Positions 24,163-30,363 of a stretch of DNA of 39,407 nucleotides are shown piece by piece (the stretch's first letter is position 1; each line of letters begins with the position of its first letter). Position numbers and translations under genes: made by a program. The notes under the pieces were generated by a model. It was not told where the DNA came from, did no database searches, and saw nothing but the letters and a program-made list of their open reading frames with translations. The stretch is from a virus, in IMG/VR virus record IMGVR_UViG_3300021405_000030, positions 1 to 39,407 of that record; one strand, 5' to 3'.

Positions 24163-24726
24163 ATGGCCCTAAAACACGAAGCACAGAGCGGGGAAAGCGC
24201 CGTCGAATCAGCGAATCCGCGAGCCTCCGAGGTCCATTCCCGCGCGCCGCTCAGGGCGGCTCCGGCAGGCGAGAACGTGGCACCTGGTGAGTCGCGATGG
24301 GATGCGCGGGAAGCGTGCAATGGCCCGAACGTTGAGCCGGGAAGGGAAGGCGAGCCGCCGGCAATCGAGCCGCCGGCAATCGAGCCGCCGATCCGTACTC
24401 ACCAGAGTCCGCTGTCCGAACTTCCGCGCTGCATCGTGTGCCGCGAGTTCGTGGGTCCGGTGTTCCGCGTCGTGGACTTCCACGTGGGAATCGTGAACCC
24501 GGACGGTGTGCGCCACGTCGCCGGCCTCGCGATGGCGCACCGGCTCCCGCTCGGTCTCGCGGAAATTTTCGCGACCGAGCCGCCGCCGATCAACATCAGC
24601 GACGATCCCCGCGTCGACGACCGCGCGATCTACTGCCAGGAATGTTTCGCGTACTCCGACATGCCGCAGGTGATGGAGCTCATCCGCAAACGCAAGGCCG
24701 AGGCGAAGAAGGCGGAGCGGTCGTGA
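24163..24726 (+). CDS. Cys-pair protein with disordered N-terminus, unknown
   Basis: A 187-residue protein. Residues 1-85 are polar and Pro/Glu/Ala-rich, ending in a tandem EPPAI repeat. From about residue 85 there is a compact domain with CIVCREF and CQECFAY pairs that could hold one zinc, and a basic helical C-terminus (ELIRKRKAEAKKAERS). The segment between the Cys pairs (GIVNPDGVRHVAGLAMAHRL) looks structured. It overlaps the next gene by four bases. Function unknown. Confidence 0.7.
   Translation: MALKHEAQSGESAVESANPRASEVHSRAPLRAAPAGENVAPGESRWDAREACNGPNVEPGREGEPPAIEPPAIEPPIRTHQSPLSELPRCIVCREFVGPVFRVVDFHVGIVNPDGVRHVAGLAMAHRLPLGLAEIFATEPPPINISDDPRVDDRAIYCQECFAYSDMPQVMELIRKRKAEAKKAERS
24352..24391 (+). 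repeat. Tandem 15-base repeat inside an early gene
   Basis: The unit GAGCCGCCGGCAATC occurs at 24352-24366 and 24367-24381, with a partial third copy from 24382. It encodes EPPAI EPPAI EPP, a flexible proline linker. Exact identity at the DNA level suggests recent slippage. Confidence 0.9.
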
Positions 24727-24908
24727 CGCCCGCGAAGCTCTGGAAGGCCGGCGATCGAGTCCTGTTCGCGCACCAGAAAAAAGGCGAGACCGCGTTCACC
24801 ATCACGAGCTACAAGGCCACGTTTCAGGGTCCGATGGTCGAACTCCGCGAACTCCCGGGCGAATTCGCCGCGCACCTGTTCATCGCGGCCGAGGAGGTCG
24901 AATCGTGA
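24723..24908 (+). CDS. Small SH3-like protein, unknown
   Basis: A 61-residue protein starting at GTG 24723 (GTGA overlap). LWKAGDRVLFAHQKKGETAF, then ITSYKATFQGPMVELRELPG and a final AAHLFIAAEEVE strand give a five-strand pattern like a small SH3-like barrel. It is coupled to both neighbours. Function unknown. Confidence 0.68.
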   Translation: MTPAKLWKAGDRVLFAHQKKGETAFTITSYKATFQGPMVELRELPGEFAAHLFIAAEEVES

Positions 24909-25348
24909 AGCGCGCACAGCGGGCGGAAACAAAACTCGGAGCGGATTTGCGGAAATCCTCATATCCCGCGCTCAATTGGGCCGCTAGAAAAGCCGCTGAG
25001 AACGCCGAGGCGATGCTGGAAGAACGCCTTAAAGCCGAAGAACGATCTCATCAGGAGGTCTGTCATCTCGCGCTCGAAGGTCAGGGATACCTTTTGGCCG
25101 CGACGGTGTGGAAAATCCGGCAGCGAATTGCGAAGCAACACGGCGAGGTTGTAGCCGTCGATGTCGACGAGCTGCTGATGGAGATGTGCTACGACGACCC
25201 CAAGGACATCTCGTTCCTGCATGCATTCGTCGATGCGCTCGATGCGAGGCACGACGTCGCGATGTCCATCGGATGGCTGGCCCACCTCGCAGAGACCGAG
25301 AAGTTCTTTGACGTTGCAAAAGTAAAAGTGCAGGTAAGGCGACCGTGA
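24905..25348 (+). CDS. Helical early protein, unknown
   Basis: A 147-residue protein starting at GTG 24905 (GTGA overlap). It has a charged N-terminal helix (NAEAMLEERLKAEERSHQEV), then HLALEGQGYLLAATVWKIRQ and the acidic VDVDELLMEMCYDDP. No recognised domain. It ends in a GTGA overlap with the next gene. Confidence 0.68.
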   Translation: MKRAQRAETKLGADLRKSSYPALNWAARKAAENAEAMLEERLKAEERSHQEVCHLALEGQGYLLAATVWKIRQRIAKQHGEVVAVDVDELLMEMCYDDPKDISFLHAFVDALDARHDVAMSIGWLAHLAETEKFFDVAKVKVQVRRP

Positions 25349-25563
25349 GGCGGCTTTGGGAGTGGCTCGCGTTCCGGTGGGACGTCCGGCAGACGCGCAG
25401 GTTCGCGCGGCGCCTGGTCGCGCTGAAAAAATCCGCCGACATCGATCCGCCGCCACCGGCTCCCGAACCCACGCGCTCGCAGGTCGACGAGTTCTCGCGC
25501 CGGATCACCGGCAAAAATTCACCGAAGTCAGACGAGGAGGAACCATGCCAGCACCGATCATGA
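25345..25563 (+). CDS. Small basic protein, unknown
   Basis: A 72-residue protein from GTG 25345. The N-terminal half is Arg/Trp-rich and helical (RRLWEWLAFRWDVRQTRRFA); the second half is Pro/Glu/Ser-rich and probably disordered. The last 19 bases overlap the next gene. It may be membrane-peripheral. No family recognised. Confidence 0.6.
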   Translation: MRRLWEWLAFRWDVRQTRRFARRLVALKKSADIDPPPPAPEPTRSQVDEFSRRITGKNSPKSDEEEPCQHRS

Positions 25564-25733
25564 AGTACTTCGAGTTTTCGCATCTGCCGGCGGCTCTGCA
25601 GGAAGTATCGAAGCCGATCTGCGAACTCGCGCAGCAGTTCGACGCGTCGCTCCCCGACGGCGCGGAAAAATCAGCCGGTCTGCGAAAACTGCTCGAGGCG
25701 AAGGATTGCTTCGTTCGCGCGCGGCTCGGCTGA
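25545..25733 (+). CDS. Acb2/Tad1 hairpin-like small protein, candidate anti-defence sponge
   Basis: A 62-residue protein with GAGGAGGAACC before the ATG. The sequence reads KYFEFSHLPAALQEVSKPI, then ELAQQFDASLPDGAEKSAGL, then RKLLEAKDCFVRA. This two-helix hairpin, with 'ELA......PD..EKS..L.KL.EA' at the turn, closely parallels the pattern I associate with the Acb2/Tad1 hairpin family. Known members sequester cyclic nucleotides made by host CBASS or Thoeris systems. The HLP..LQ.vS variant is frequent in phage early operons. Family membership is from memory of motif and topology, and ligand binding is inference. It is tightly coupled to the next gene (TGATG). Confidence 0.6.
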   Translation: MPAPIMKYFEFSHLPAALQEVSKPICELAQQFDASLPDGAEKSAGLRKLLEAKDCFVRARLG

Positions 25734-25993
25734 TGCCGTGCTCGCGAATCAATCTGCCCGGAGGCGGCGTCGCCATCGTGAAGCACGCCGCCGCTCGGCA
25801 TTCGAAGTGCCGTTTTTGCCCGACGCTCCACGACGGCTCCGGCGCTCTGCCGGCGACGCTGCTCTGCGACGCGGTAATCGCGAAAACTCTCGGCGGCGGC
25901 GAGATCACCTGCGACGCGAAAGTCTGCACCGCGTGCGCGCAGCGCATCGGCGACAAGGACTACTGCCCGAAACATCGGAAGGCGACGCCGTGA
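25733..25993 (+). CDS. Small zinc-ribbon-like protein, unknown
   Basis: An 86-residue protein whose ATG overlaps the previous stop by one base. Cys/His pairs are regular: HSKCRFCPTLH, a later LLCDAV, then CDAKVCTACAQR and YCPKHRK. It likely binds one or two zinc ions. Similar small phage proteins are common in early operons; the role is unknown. It is coupled to the next gene by GTGA. Confidence 0.7.
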   Translation: MPCSRINLPGGGVAIVKHAAARHSKCRFCPTLHDGSGALPATLLCDAVIAKTLGGGEITCDAKVCTACAQRIGDKDYCPKHRKATP

Positions 25994-26403
25994 AGATCAA
26001 CCCGAAGCTCTCACCTCGCGAGGCTCTCGCGCTGTTTTTCCGCGCGGGTCTGAAATCGAACGGCACGCTCCGCGAGCGGCGGCTGTACCAGCGATTGTGG
26101 GCACGGGTGAAACGCGCCGAGGACCCGGAATTCCGCGCGCGCGAAGCGGCTCGTATGCGGGAGAAGTCTCGCGACCCCGAAGTGAAAAAGGCGGACGCTG
26201 TGCGCCACGCGAGATGGGTTGCCAATCACCGGCGGAAAGTCGCGCGGTATAACGCGCGCTGGCATCGGGCCAATCGCCGGCGTCACTGTTTTTTCTGTAA
26301 GAGTCCGGCGCCGGTCGGTCGCCACGGGTTGCGTCCGATTCTGAGGGCGGTGCAGGAAGGCGGTCGACTCGTGGAGCGCACCGTGCTCCATTGCGGCTGC
26401 TGA
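25990..26403 (+). CDS. Basic protein with C-terminal Cys cluster, unknown
   Basis: A 137-residue, very Arg-rich protein starting at GTG 25990. After helical repeats (REAARMREKSRDPEVKKADA, RHARWVANHRRKVARYNARW) it has HCFFCKSPAPVGRHG and a final LHCGC, compatible with a zinc site. It looks nucleic-acid binding. It lacks a complete HNH motif. A terminator-like hairpin follows. Confidence 0.66.
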   Translation: MKINPKLSPREALALFFRAGLKSNGTLRERRLYQRLWARVKRAEDPEFRAREAARMREKSRDPEVKKADAVRHARWVANHRRKVARYNARWHRANRRRHCFFCKSPAPVGRHGLRPILRAVQEGGRLVERTVLHCGC

Positions 26404-26409
26404 ATCAGC

Positions 26410-26453
26410 GGAGCCGGCTTACGCTCCGCGCGCCGCCGGCTCCTAGCCTTTTT
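26410..26453 (+). terminator. Hairpin with T run in the early operon
   Basis: A perfect 9-bp stem (GGAGCCGGC at 26410-26418, GCCGGCTCC at 26435-26443) has a 16-base loop and is followed, after TAGCC, by five T residues. It lies in the 103-base gap after the Cys-cluster protein, so it may partly end the upstream early transcript. Confidence 0.6.
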
Positions 26454-26506
26454 GCAGGTCGACCATGAAGTGAATCGTAACACGGCGGAAGGCTCGGGGA
26501 GGGAAC

Positions 26507-26698
26507 GTGCAGAGCAACATCGTGATCGAGGTTTCCAGAGAGATCATCCGCGTCCGCGGCATTCTCGACAAACTGAGCCCGCCGAAGCGCGACGCGGCCG
26601 AGCGCGTGATCCGTTTCGCGGAACTCGCGCAGCAGCAATGCTTCATGGAGAACATGTACGAATCGCTCGACGATCTCCGGGAGATTAAAGCGCCGTGA
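26507..26698 (+). CDS. Small helical protein, unknown
   Basis: A 63-residue protein from GTG 26507 with GGGGAGGG upstream. It is helical throughout (SREIIRVRGILDKLSPPKRD, RVIRFAELAQQQCFMENM). Its stop overlaps a GTG (26695) of the next possible frame. Function unknown. Confidence 0.65.
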   Translation: MQSNIVIEVSREIIRVRGILDKLSPPKRDAAERVIRFAELAQQQCFMENMYESLDDLREIKAP

Positions 26699-26940
26699 GA
26701 GTCGCGCGCGTGCTCGTCGAAACGTGGCTCGGCGGCGAGTCGCTCGTTGTGAAGTGGGGAGTCACCGAAGATGACGGAGCAGCTGTACGTGTATCGCTGG
26801 AAGAGTCCTGGATTCCCCGAGAGGAAGGGCACGCTGTGCCGGGTGATCGTTCGCGGAAAAATGAACTCGTGTCTCGCGGAATTTCTCGACGGGTTTCGCG
26901 CGGTGATCTGCCGCAACGCGCTCAAGCGAGCACCGACTGA
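26695..26940 (+). CDS. Possible small protein overlapping the next gene, uncertain
   Basis: An 81-residue frame begins at GTG 26695 in a GTGA overlap typical of this genome, and its first 25 codons (VARVLVETWLGGESLVVKWG) have normal GC-rich third positions. From 26771 it overlaps a better supported gene in another frame for 170 bases, so at most the first third is independently supported. It may be a short real protein or just leader sequence. Confidence 0.33.
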   Translation: MRVARVLVETWLGGESLVVKWGVTEDDGAAVRVSLEESWIPREEGHAVPGDRSRKNELVSRGISRRVSRGDLPQRAQASTD

Positions 26941-26953
26941 GGTGAACAAATGA
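26771..26953 (+). CDS. Small conserved basic phage protein
   Basis: A 60-residue protein, with GGGGAG eight bases before the ATG. The sequence YVYRWKSPGFPERKGTLCR, then VIVRGKMNSCLAEFLDGFRA and a final RNALKRA matches a small phage family with the conserved core 'RGKMNS...F..G.....RNAL'. It looks like a compact beta barrel. The ATGA overlap couples it to the next gene. Function unknown. Confidence 0.8.
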   Translation: MTEQLYVYRWKSPGFPERKGTLCRVIVRGKMNSCLAEFLDGFRAVICRNALKRAPTEVNK

Positions 26954-27183
26954 CGACCGAACTCGTGGAAGGAAAGTGCCGCGTGTGCGGCTGCACCGAA
27001 CTGACGCCGTGCATCCTCGGCGGCGGCGACGGTGATCCCGCAGATCCGTGCGTCTGGTTCGACGTCGGGGAATCGCTCTGCACCAACCCGCGCTGCATCG
27101 CGGAAATTCCGCTCGAGCAGCTGCTCACGATGATGCGCGAGCGGCGCGCGTTCAGAACGTTCATCGACATCGGGACCCGATGA
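26950..27183 (+). CDS. Small zinc-finger-like protein
   Basis: A 77-residue protein with CRVCGCTELTPC at residues about 10-21, then DPCVWFD and LCTNPRC, the layout of small phage proteins with a C-x2-C ... C ... C-x4-C zinc site. The C-terminal helix is LEQLLTMMRERRAF. It overlaps genes on both sides by four bases. Confidence 0.8.
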   Translation: MTTELVEGKCRVCGCTELTPCILGGGDGDPADPCVWFDVGESLCTNPRCIAEIPLEQLLTMMRERRAFRTFIDIGTR

Positions 27184-27746
27184 GGAAACGAGCCAATCCG
27201 AGACCGCACGTCCACACCGGGCCAAAGACCGGCTGCATTCAGTGCGAGCCCGGCTACCCGTTCCCGTGGCAGTTCAAGCCGACGAATTATTCCGATCTGT
27301 ACCTGATGTCCTGCATCCCGGAGTCGCAGGTGCAGCGCGACATTCTGCAGCTGCTCAAGACCTACCGCATCGATGCGATTCCCGTAGACGCCGGCGGACG
27401 CCGCGCGCGCGGTCGAGTCGCTGCGATGGCTAGCTCGCTCGGCCTGCAGGCTGGCATGCTCGCCGCGGCGAGAACGGGCGGCGAAATTCCGGGCGGATTC
27501 TCCGACCTCGAGGCGACTCTCGCGCCGTCCGGCCGCGCGCTCTACATCGAGGTGAAAGCGCCAGCCTGGTGCGATCAGGGACGGCGATTCCTGCGATCCG
27601 CCGGCGCGCCGTCGAAGGAGCAGCTCGAGTTCCTGCTCGAAAAACACAAACGCGGCGCCGTCGTGCTCGTGGCGTGGAGCGCGCATGACGTGAAGGAATT
27701 TCTCGGGCAGTTGCTCGTTGAAAATCGAAAGGCTCTGGTCGGGTGA
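27180..27746 (+). CDS. VRR-NUC domain nuclease
   Basis: A 188-residue protein starting at ATG 27180 (ATGA overlap). An N-terminal Cys pair (GCIQCEPG) is followed by the VRR-NUC fold: SQVQRDILQLLKTYRIDAIP, GGFSDLEATL with Asp109, LYIEVKAPAW with Glu124 and Lys126, then PSKEQLEFLLEKHKRGA with Gln148, and AVVLVAW. These are the D..E-x-K..Q residues of the PD-(D/E)XK superfamily. Stand-alone phage VRR-NUC proteins probably cleave branched DNA in recombination or replication. It directly precedes the replication-type gene. Confidence 0.87.
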   Translation: MRKRANPRPHVHTGPKTGCIQCEPGYPFPWQFKPTNYSDLYLMSCIPESQVQRDILQLLKTYRIDAIPVDAGGRRARGRVAAMASSLGLQAGMLAAARTGGEIPGGFSDLEATLAPSGRALYIEVKAPAWCDQGRRFLRSAGAPSKEQLEFLLEKHKRGAVVLVAWSAHDVKEFLGQLLVENRKALVG

Positions 27747-28222
27747 GAAAATTTCGATACACAGCCATGAATCCGGCGGCGATCGAGTCGAGAGCACTCG
27801 TGGAATCGGGAGCGGTGCCTCTGCTCATGTTCCTTACCGATCACCAGACCGATGCGTCGGGATTGGTCTATTACGGCCGAGAGTTCGGGTACGCATGGAT
27901 TCGCTCGAATTGGCTCGCTGCTCCATCCGAGCGCACGCTGCAGCGGCACATGGCGATCCTGAAAAAGCTCGGGGAGGTCGAGGTCCGCAGGGAATTCCAC
28001 GGAGGCATTCGCGTTCGCCTGCTCAAATCGGCGAAGTTCGCGAAGGCGATCCCGCCGCCAGCCGTTCAGCTGCCGATGTTTGGGGCGAAAGTGACGCCGA
28101 TTCGACCAGTGGAAAAGCCTGTGGAAAACCTGTGGAAAAGCAGTGAATCTCCGCTTTCCAATACCGCCACGGATGGCGGTAGCGTACCGCCACGGATGGC
28201 GGCAGAAAGAAGTAAGAAGTAG
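27743..28222 (+). CDS. Winged-helix replication-type protein, probable origin binder
   Basis: A 159-residue protein starting at GTG 27743 (GTGA overlap). Residues about 20-95 form a winged helix: LVESGAVPLLMFLTDHQTDA, IRSNWLAAPSERTLQRHMAI with the recognition helix, then LKKLGEVEVRREFHGG as the wing. Phage O-like and other initiator-type proteins have this arrangement. The C-terminal 45 residues are low complexity because the DNA there carries DnaA-like boxes and two iteron-like repeats, as in lambda, where the origin lies inside gene O. No helicase loader gene follows. Confidence 0.7.
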   Translation: MRKFRYTAMNPAAIESRALVESGAVPLLMFLTDHQTDASGLVYYGREFGYAWIRSNWLAAPSERTLQRHMAILKKLGEVEVRREFHGGIRVRLLKSAKFAKAIPPPAVQLPMFGAKVTPIRPVEKPVENLWKSSESPLSNTATDGGSVPPRMAAERSKK

Positions 28223-28280
28223 ACCGAAGAGAAAAACAGCGGCTCGGAGCGGTGCAGTTCGCGCTGGTCGCTGTGGAAAA
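28108..28280. other. Putative replication origin
   Basis: The segment contains TGTGGAAAA at 28120-28128, 28131-28139 and 28272-28280, the reverse complement of TTTTCCACA, which fits the relaxed DnaA-box consensus TT(A/T)TNCACA. A near match (AGTGGAAAA) lies at 28108-28116. Between them are two exact 18-base direct repeats and a purine-rich, GC-poor stretch (28203-28240) that could melt. All lie at the 3' end and just downstream of a replication-type gene. Function is inferred from arrangement. Confidence 0.62.
28162..28202. repeat. Two 18-base iteron-like repeats, each an inverted repeat
   Basis: TACCGCCACGGATGGCGG occurs at 28162-28179 and 28185-28202, with a 23-base period and no mismatch. 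Each copy contains CCGCCA and TGGCGG arms around CGGA, so each can form a 6-bp hairpin or bind a dimer. They fall in the 3' end of the replication-type gene. Confidence 0.93.
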
Positions 28281-28317
28281 CCAGGCGAAGGCTCCTGGTC
28301 AGGCAAAGGCAAAAACG

Positions 28318-28590
28318 ATGGCTGCTGATCCTAGAGTGCCGACAAGTCGCAAGGCCCTGCTCGAATCTGGATATCGAGAGGGATCAGCGGGGAAGTGCCG
28401 AGCCTGCGATGCGCGGATGGAGTGGTGGCAAACGCCGGCGGGCGCAAACATGCCGATGCACGTCGTGCAGGTCGAAGGCTGCGAAATGCTGATTTGCCAC
28501 TTCGTCGATTGCGAGGCGCGTCAGCAGTTTCGTAAAGCAAACCGGATAGGGAAGCCGAAGAAGCCGACGACGGGGAGCCTGTTCGAATGA
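28318..28590 (+). CDS. Small Cys-pair phage protein, unknown
   Basis: A 90-residue protein; ATG 28318 was chosen because AAAGG lies eight bases upstream and the family pattern begins here; GTG 28252 would extend it into the origin region. The core SRKALLESGYREGSAGKCRAC, MEWWQTPAGANMPMHV and a later LICHFVDC suggest a zinc-binding fold common in small phage proteins. It overlaps the next ATG by four bases. Confidence 0.75.
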   Translation: MAADPRVPTSRKALLESGYREGSAGKCRACDARMEWWQTPAGANMPMHVVQVEGCEMLICHFVDCEARQQFRKANRIGKPKKPTTGSLFE

Positions 28591-28868
28591 TGGCGTACTG
28601 GATTGGCGCGCTCTCGATGTTCGTCGTGTGCATCGTGTTTATTTCAAGCTCGAAATCTCGGGAGGTCCAGATGTGGGTAATCGAAGGCGGCGATCTGATG
28701 AGCCGCGCGTGGATCAGACGCATGCCGTATAACCTTCGCGCGCCGTTCAGCGTCACGTTCACGATTCTCGAGGCGCAAACGTTTCTCAGCGAGGAAGACG
28801 CGAAGCACGAAATGCTCCGGCTCGGTTTGAACGGAGCATGGTCTGCTGTGCCAAAGGGAGGCAAGTGA
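28587..28868 (+). CDS. Small membrane-anchored protein, unknown
   Basis: A 93-residue protein beginning in an ATGA overlap. An N-terminal membrane helix (YWIGALSMFVVCIVFISSS) is followed by a soluble domain with MWVIEGGDLMSRAWIRR and FTILEAQTFLSEEDAKHEM. The helix may anchor it in the inner membrane with the domain inside or outside. It is coupled to the next gene by one base (TGATG). Function unknown. Confidence 0.66.
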   Translation: MMAYWIGALSMFVVCIVFISSSKSREVQMWVIEGGDLMSRAWIRRMPYNLRAPFSVTFTILEAQTFLSEEDAKHEMLRLGLNGAWSAVPKGGK

Positions 28869-29035
28869 TGAATCACGATGCTCGGCTGTGGGTAGTTCCG
28901 CTGGTCGCAGCGATTCTAGGATTGCTGCTGTTCGCGACGTCGAAGGACAAGTGGGCAACCATCGGCGGCTATGTTTTCGTCTGCGGATTTTTCATCCTGC
29001 TCTGGTTTTTCGCGACTGCCGGTTTGAAACCGTGA
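28868..29035 (+). CDS. Two-helix small membrane protein
   Basis: A 55-residue protein at ATG 28868, with GGGAGGCAAG upstream. Two membrane helices (LWVVPLVAAILGLLLFATS; TIGGYVFVCGFFILLWFFA) are joined by a short polar turn (KDKWA). It could be a membrane-acting early protein, for example in superinfection exclusion. No family recognised. Confidence 0.65.
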   Translation: MNHDARLWVVPLVAAILGLLLFATSKDKWATIGGYVFVCGFFILLWFFATAGLKP

Positions 29036-29238
29036 CGATCACTGTGAAAACGCGATTCAAGATCACTCACGAGGAGAAGTGGCGTAACGAAGTCGCAGAA
29101 CAGCTAAACGTGCTCCTGGCGCGCGCCGATTATTTTCAGGAGACCTCGAACGACGACTCAGACAAGGAAGCTGAAGCCGCCACGCTCGCGATTGTTGAAC
29201 GTGTCGCGGACTTCGAAGAGATCGAGGCGGAAGAATGA
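29032..29238 (+). CDS. Small acidic protein, unknown
   Basis: A 68-residue protein from GTG 29032 (GTGA overlap). It is helical and acidic (KWRNEVAEQLNVLLARADYF, ending FEEIEAEE). It overlaps the next ATG by four bases. Function unknown. Confidence 0.62.
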   Translation: MTITVKTRFKITHEEKWRNEVAEQLNVLLARADYFQETSNDDSDKEAEAATLAIVERVADFEEIEAEE

Positions 29239-29876
29239 AAATCAGCGTCAACATCGATTCCGAGGAAGTCGTGAAGCTCACAGCGGCCGTGCTCCGGCAG
29301 CTGCCATTTGCGACGAACAACGCGATCACGCGAACTGCGAAAGAAGCGGTCGACGCCGGCAGGAAGGAAGTCGCTGGCGATCTGACGATCCGCAAAAAGT
29401 TCATCCTGAGCAAAATCAAAATCCTGCAGTACTCGAAAGTGTCGAACCTCACAGCGATCGTGGGAATCGACAACACAGTCCAGGGATCACCGCTGATTCT
29501 CTCGTTTCTCGAGGAAGGCGGCGAAAAAACGCCGCAACATGGCGAGTCGATCTCCATCCCACTGACCGGCGAAGCAGCGCGGCCGGAATTCAGCGAATCC
29601 GTTCCATCGGCGCTGCGCTATACGAATCTCCGCTTCGACAAAGGCCGCGGTCGAAAAAAGACTTACATCGTTCCGAACGTCGGCATTTTCCAGCGCATCG
29701 CGTCAGGCGATTCGCCGGAAGCGACTGTGCTCATCTACTCGTTCAAGCCAGCGGCTCGTTTGCCGCAGCACATCCATTTGCGTGCTGCGATGCTGCGAGT
29801 TATCGGTGATCGTTTCAGTCCGATCTTCACTGACGAGTTCACAAAGGAAATTCTGAAGAAGGCGGCGCGAACGTGA
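29235..29876 (+). CDS. Minor tail Z-like or gp10-like protein, displaced
   Basis: A 213-residue protein. The N-terminal half (LTAAVLRQLPFATNNAITRT, AKEAVDAGRKEVA, LTIRKKFILSKIKI) resembles the helical N-terminus of lambda gpZ-type tail completion proteins. The middle has LILSFLEEGGEKTPQHG, and the C-terminus ends in FTDEFTKEILKKA. If correct, it completes the tail for head joining. It lies in the early/packaging part of the genome, away from the tail genes. The assignment is weak; it may be a different conserved phage protein. Confidence 0.45.
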   Translation: MKISVNIDSEEVVKLTAAVLRQLPFATNNAITRTAKEAVDAGRKEVAGDLTIRKKFILSKIKILQYSKVSNLTAIVGIDNTVQGSPLILSFLEEGGEKTPQHGESISIPLTGEAARPEFSESVPSALRYTNLRFDKGRGRKKTYIVPNVGIFQRIASGDSPEATVLIYSFKPAARLPQHIHLRAAMLRVIGDRFSPIFTDEFTKEILKKAART

Positions 29877-30205
29877 GCGATTCGAGCGAATTCGATGTGT
29901 TCGTTGCACCAGATGTTCTCGTTGTGGTTGAGCGTCGCAGGCTCGTTTCTTCGGCGCAGCAATTCGGCATCGACTGGGATGGACCACAAACCACTGCTCT
30001 GCACCAGGCCATCTTCGAACCACTGCCTGAGCCGATCTACGTGGCGTCGCTCGAGAGCGACATGGCTACCGCTGTTGCTGCTCTATCTCTGCGCGAGCGT
30101 GCGTCTCTGGCTGTTGCTCTGCTACGTACTCGTGGTGTGCCGTCGTGGTGTGTGTGGTGTGGTGTGTTCGCCGTGCTCGGTGTGGTCTGGTGGTTCAAGC
30201 GGTGA
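29873..30205 (+). CDS. Small protein with C-terminal membrane helix, unknown
   Basis: A 110-residue protein from GTG 29873 (GTGA overlap). An acidic N-terminus is followed by a helical middle (SDMATAVAALSLRERASLAV) and a C-terminal membrane segment (WCVWCGVFAVLGVVWWF) ending in KR, like a tail-anchored protein. The last 70 bases are an unusual GT-rich tract. Function unknown. Confidence 0.5.
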   Translation: MSDSSEFDVFVAPDVLVVVERRRLVSSAQQFGIDWDGPQTTALHQAIFEPLPEPIYVASLESDMATAVAALSLRERASLAVALLRTRGVPSWCVWCGVFAVLGVVWWFKR

Positions 30206-30363
30206 CCGTGCTTCCTGACAGGGTGGTTTCTTTTTTTGTTCGCCTCGCAGGGTCCTCCCCGTGGGGGTGGTGCGCTGCGGGTGACGGCGCGCGCGGCGGC
30301 GGGCCTGGTACCGAGATTTTTTTACGGACTTCACTTTAGTTTCGAGCAAAAGGGAGCGGGCTG
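30206..30363. other. Non-coding gap before the methyltransferase, GC-rich and structured
   Basis: This 158-base gap has two T runs (30229-30237 and 30316-30322), a CCCC/GGGG hairpin near 30257-30267 and a CG-alternating stretch (30287-30301). No credible gene or promoter pair is visible. It precedes the packaging genes by about 2 kb and could hold a promoter or a packaging site; neither can be shown. Confidence 0.35.

Noticed and set aside
25990-26403. HNH endonuclease
   Set aside because: The C-terminal Cys cluster could bind zinc, but no His-Asn-His arrangement is visible.
28162-28202. The palindromic repeats as a transcription terminator
   Set aside because: They are exact direct repeats without a T run and lie among DnaA-like boxes inside a coding frame, so an origin role fits better.
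29895-30218. An alternative 107-residue frame over the 29873 gene
   Set aside because: No ribosome site and a Ser/Arg/Leu/Cys-rich shadow product; the 29873 frame is coupled to the previous gene by GTGA.
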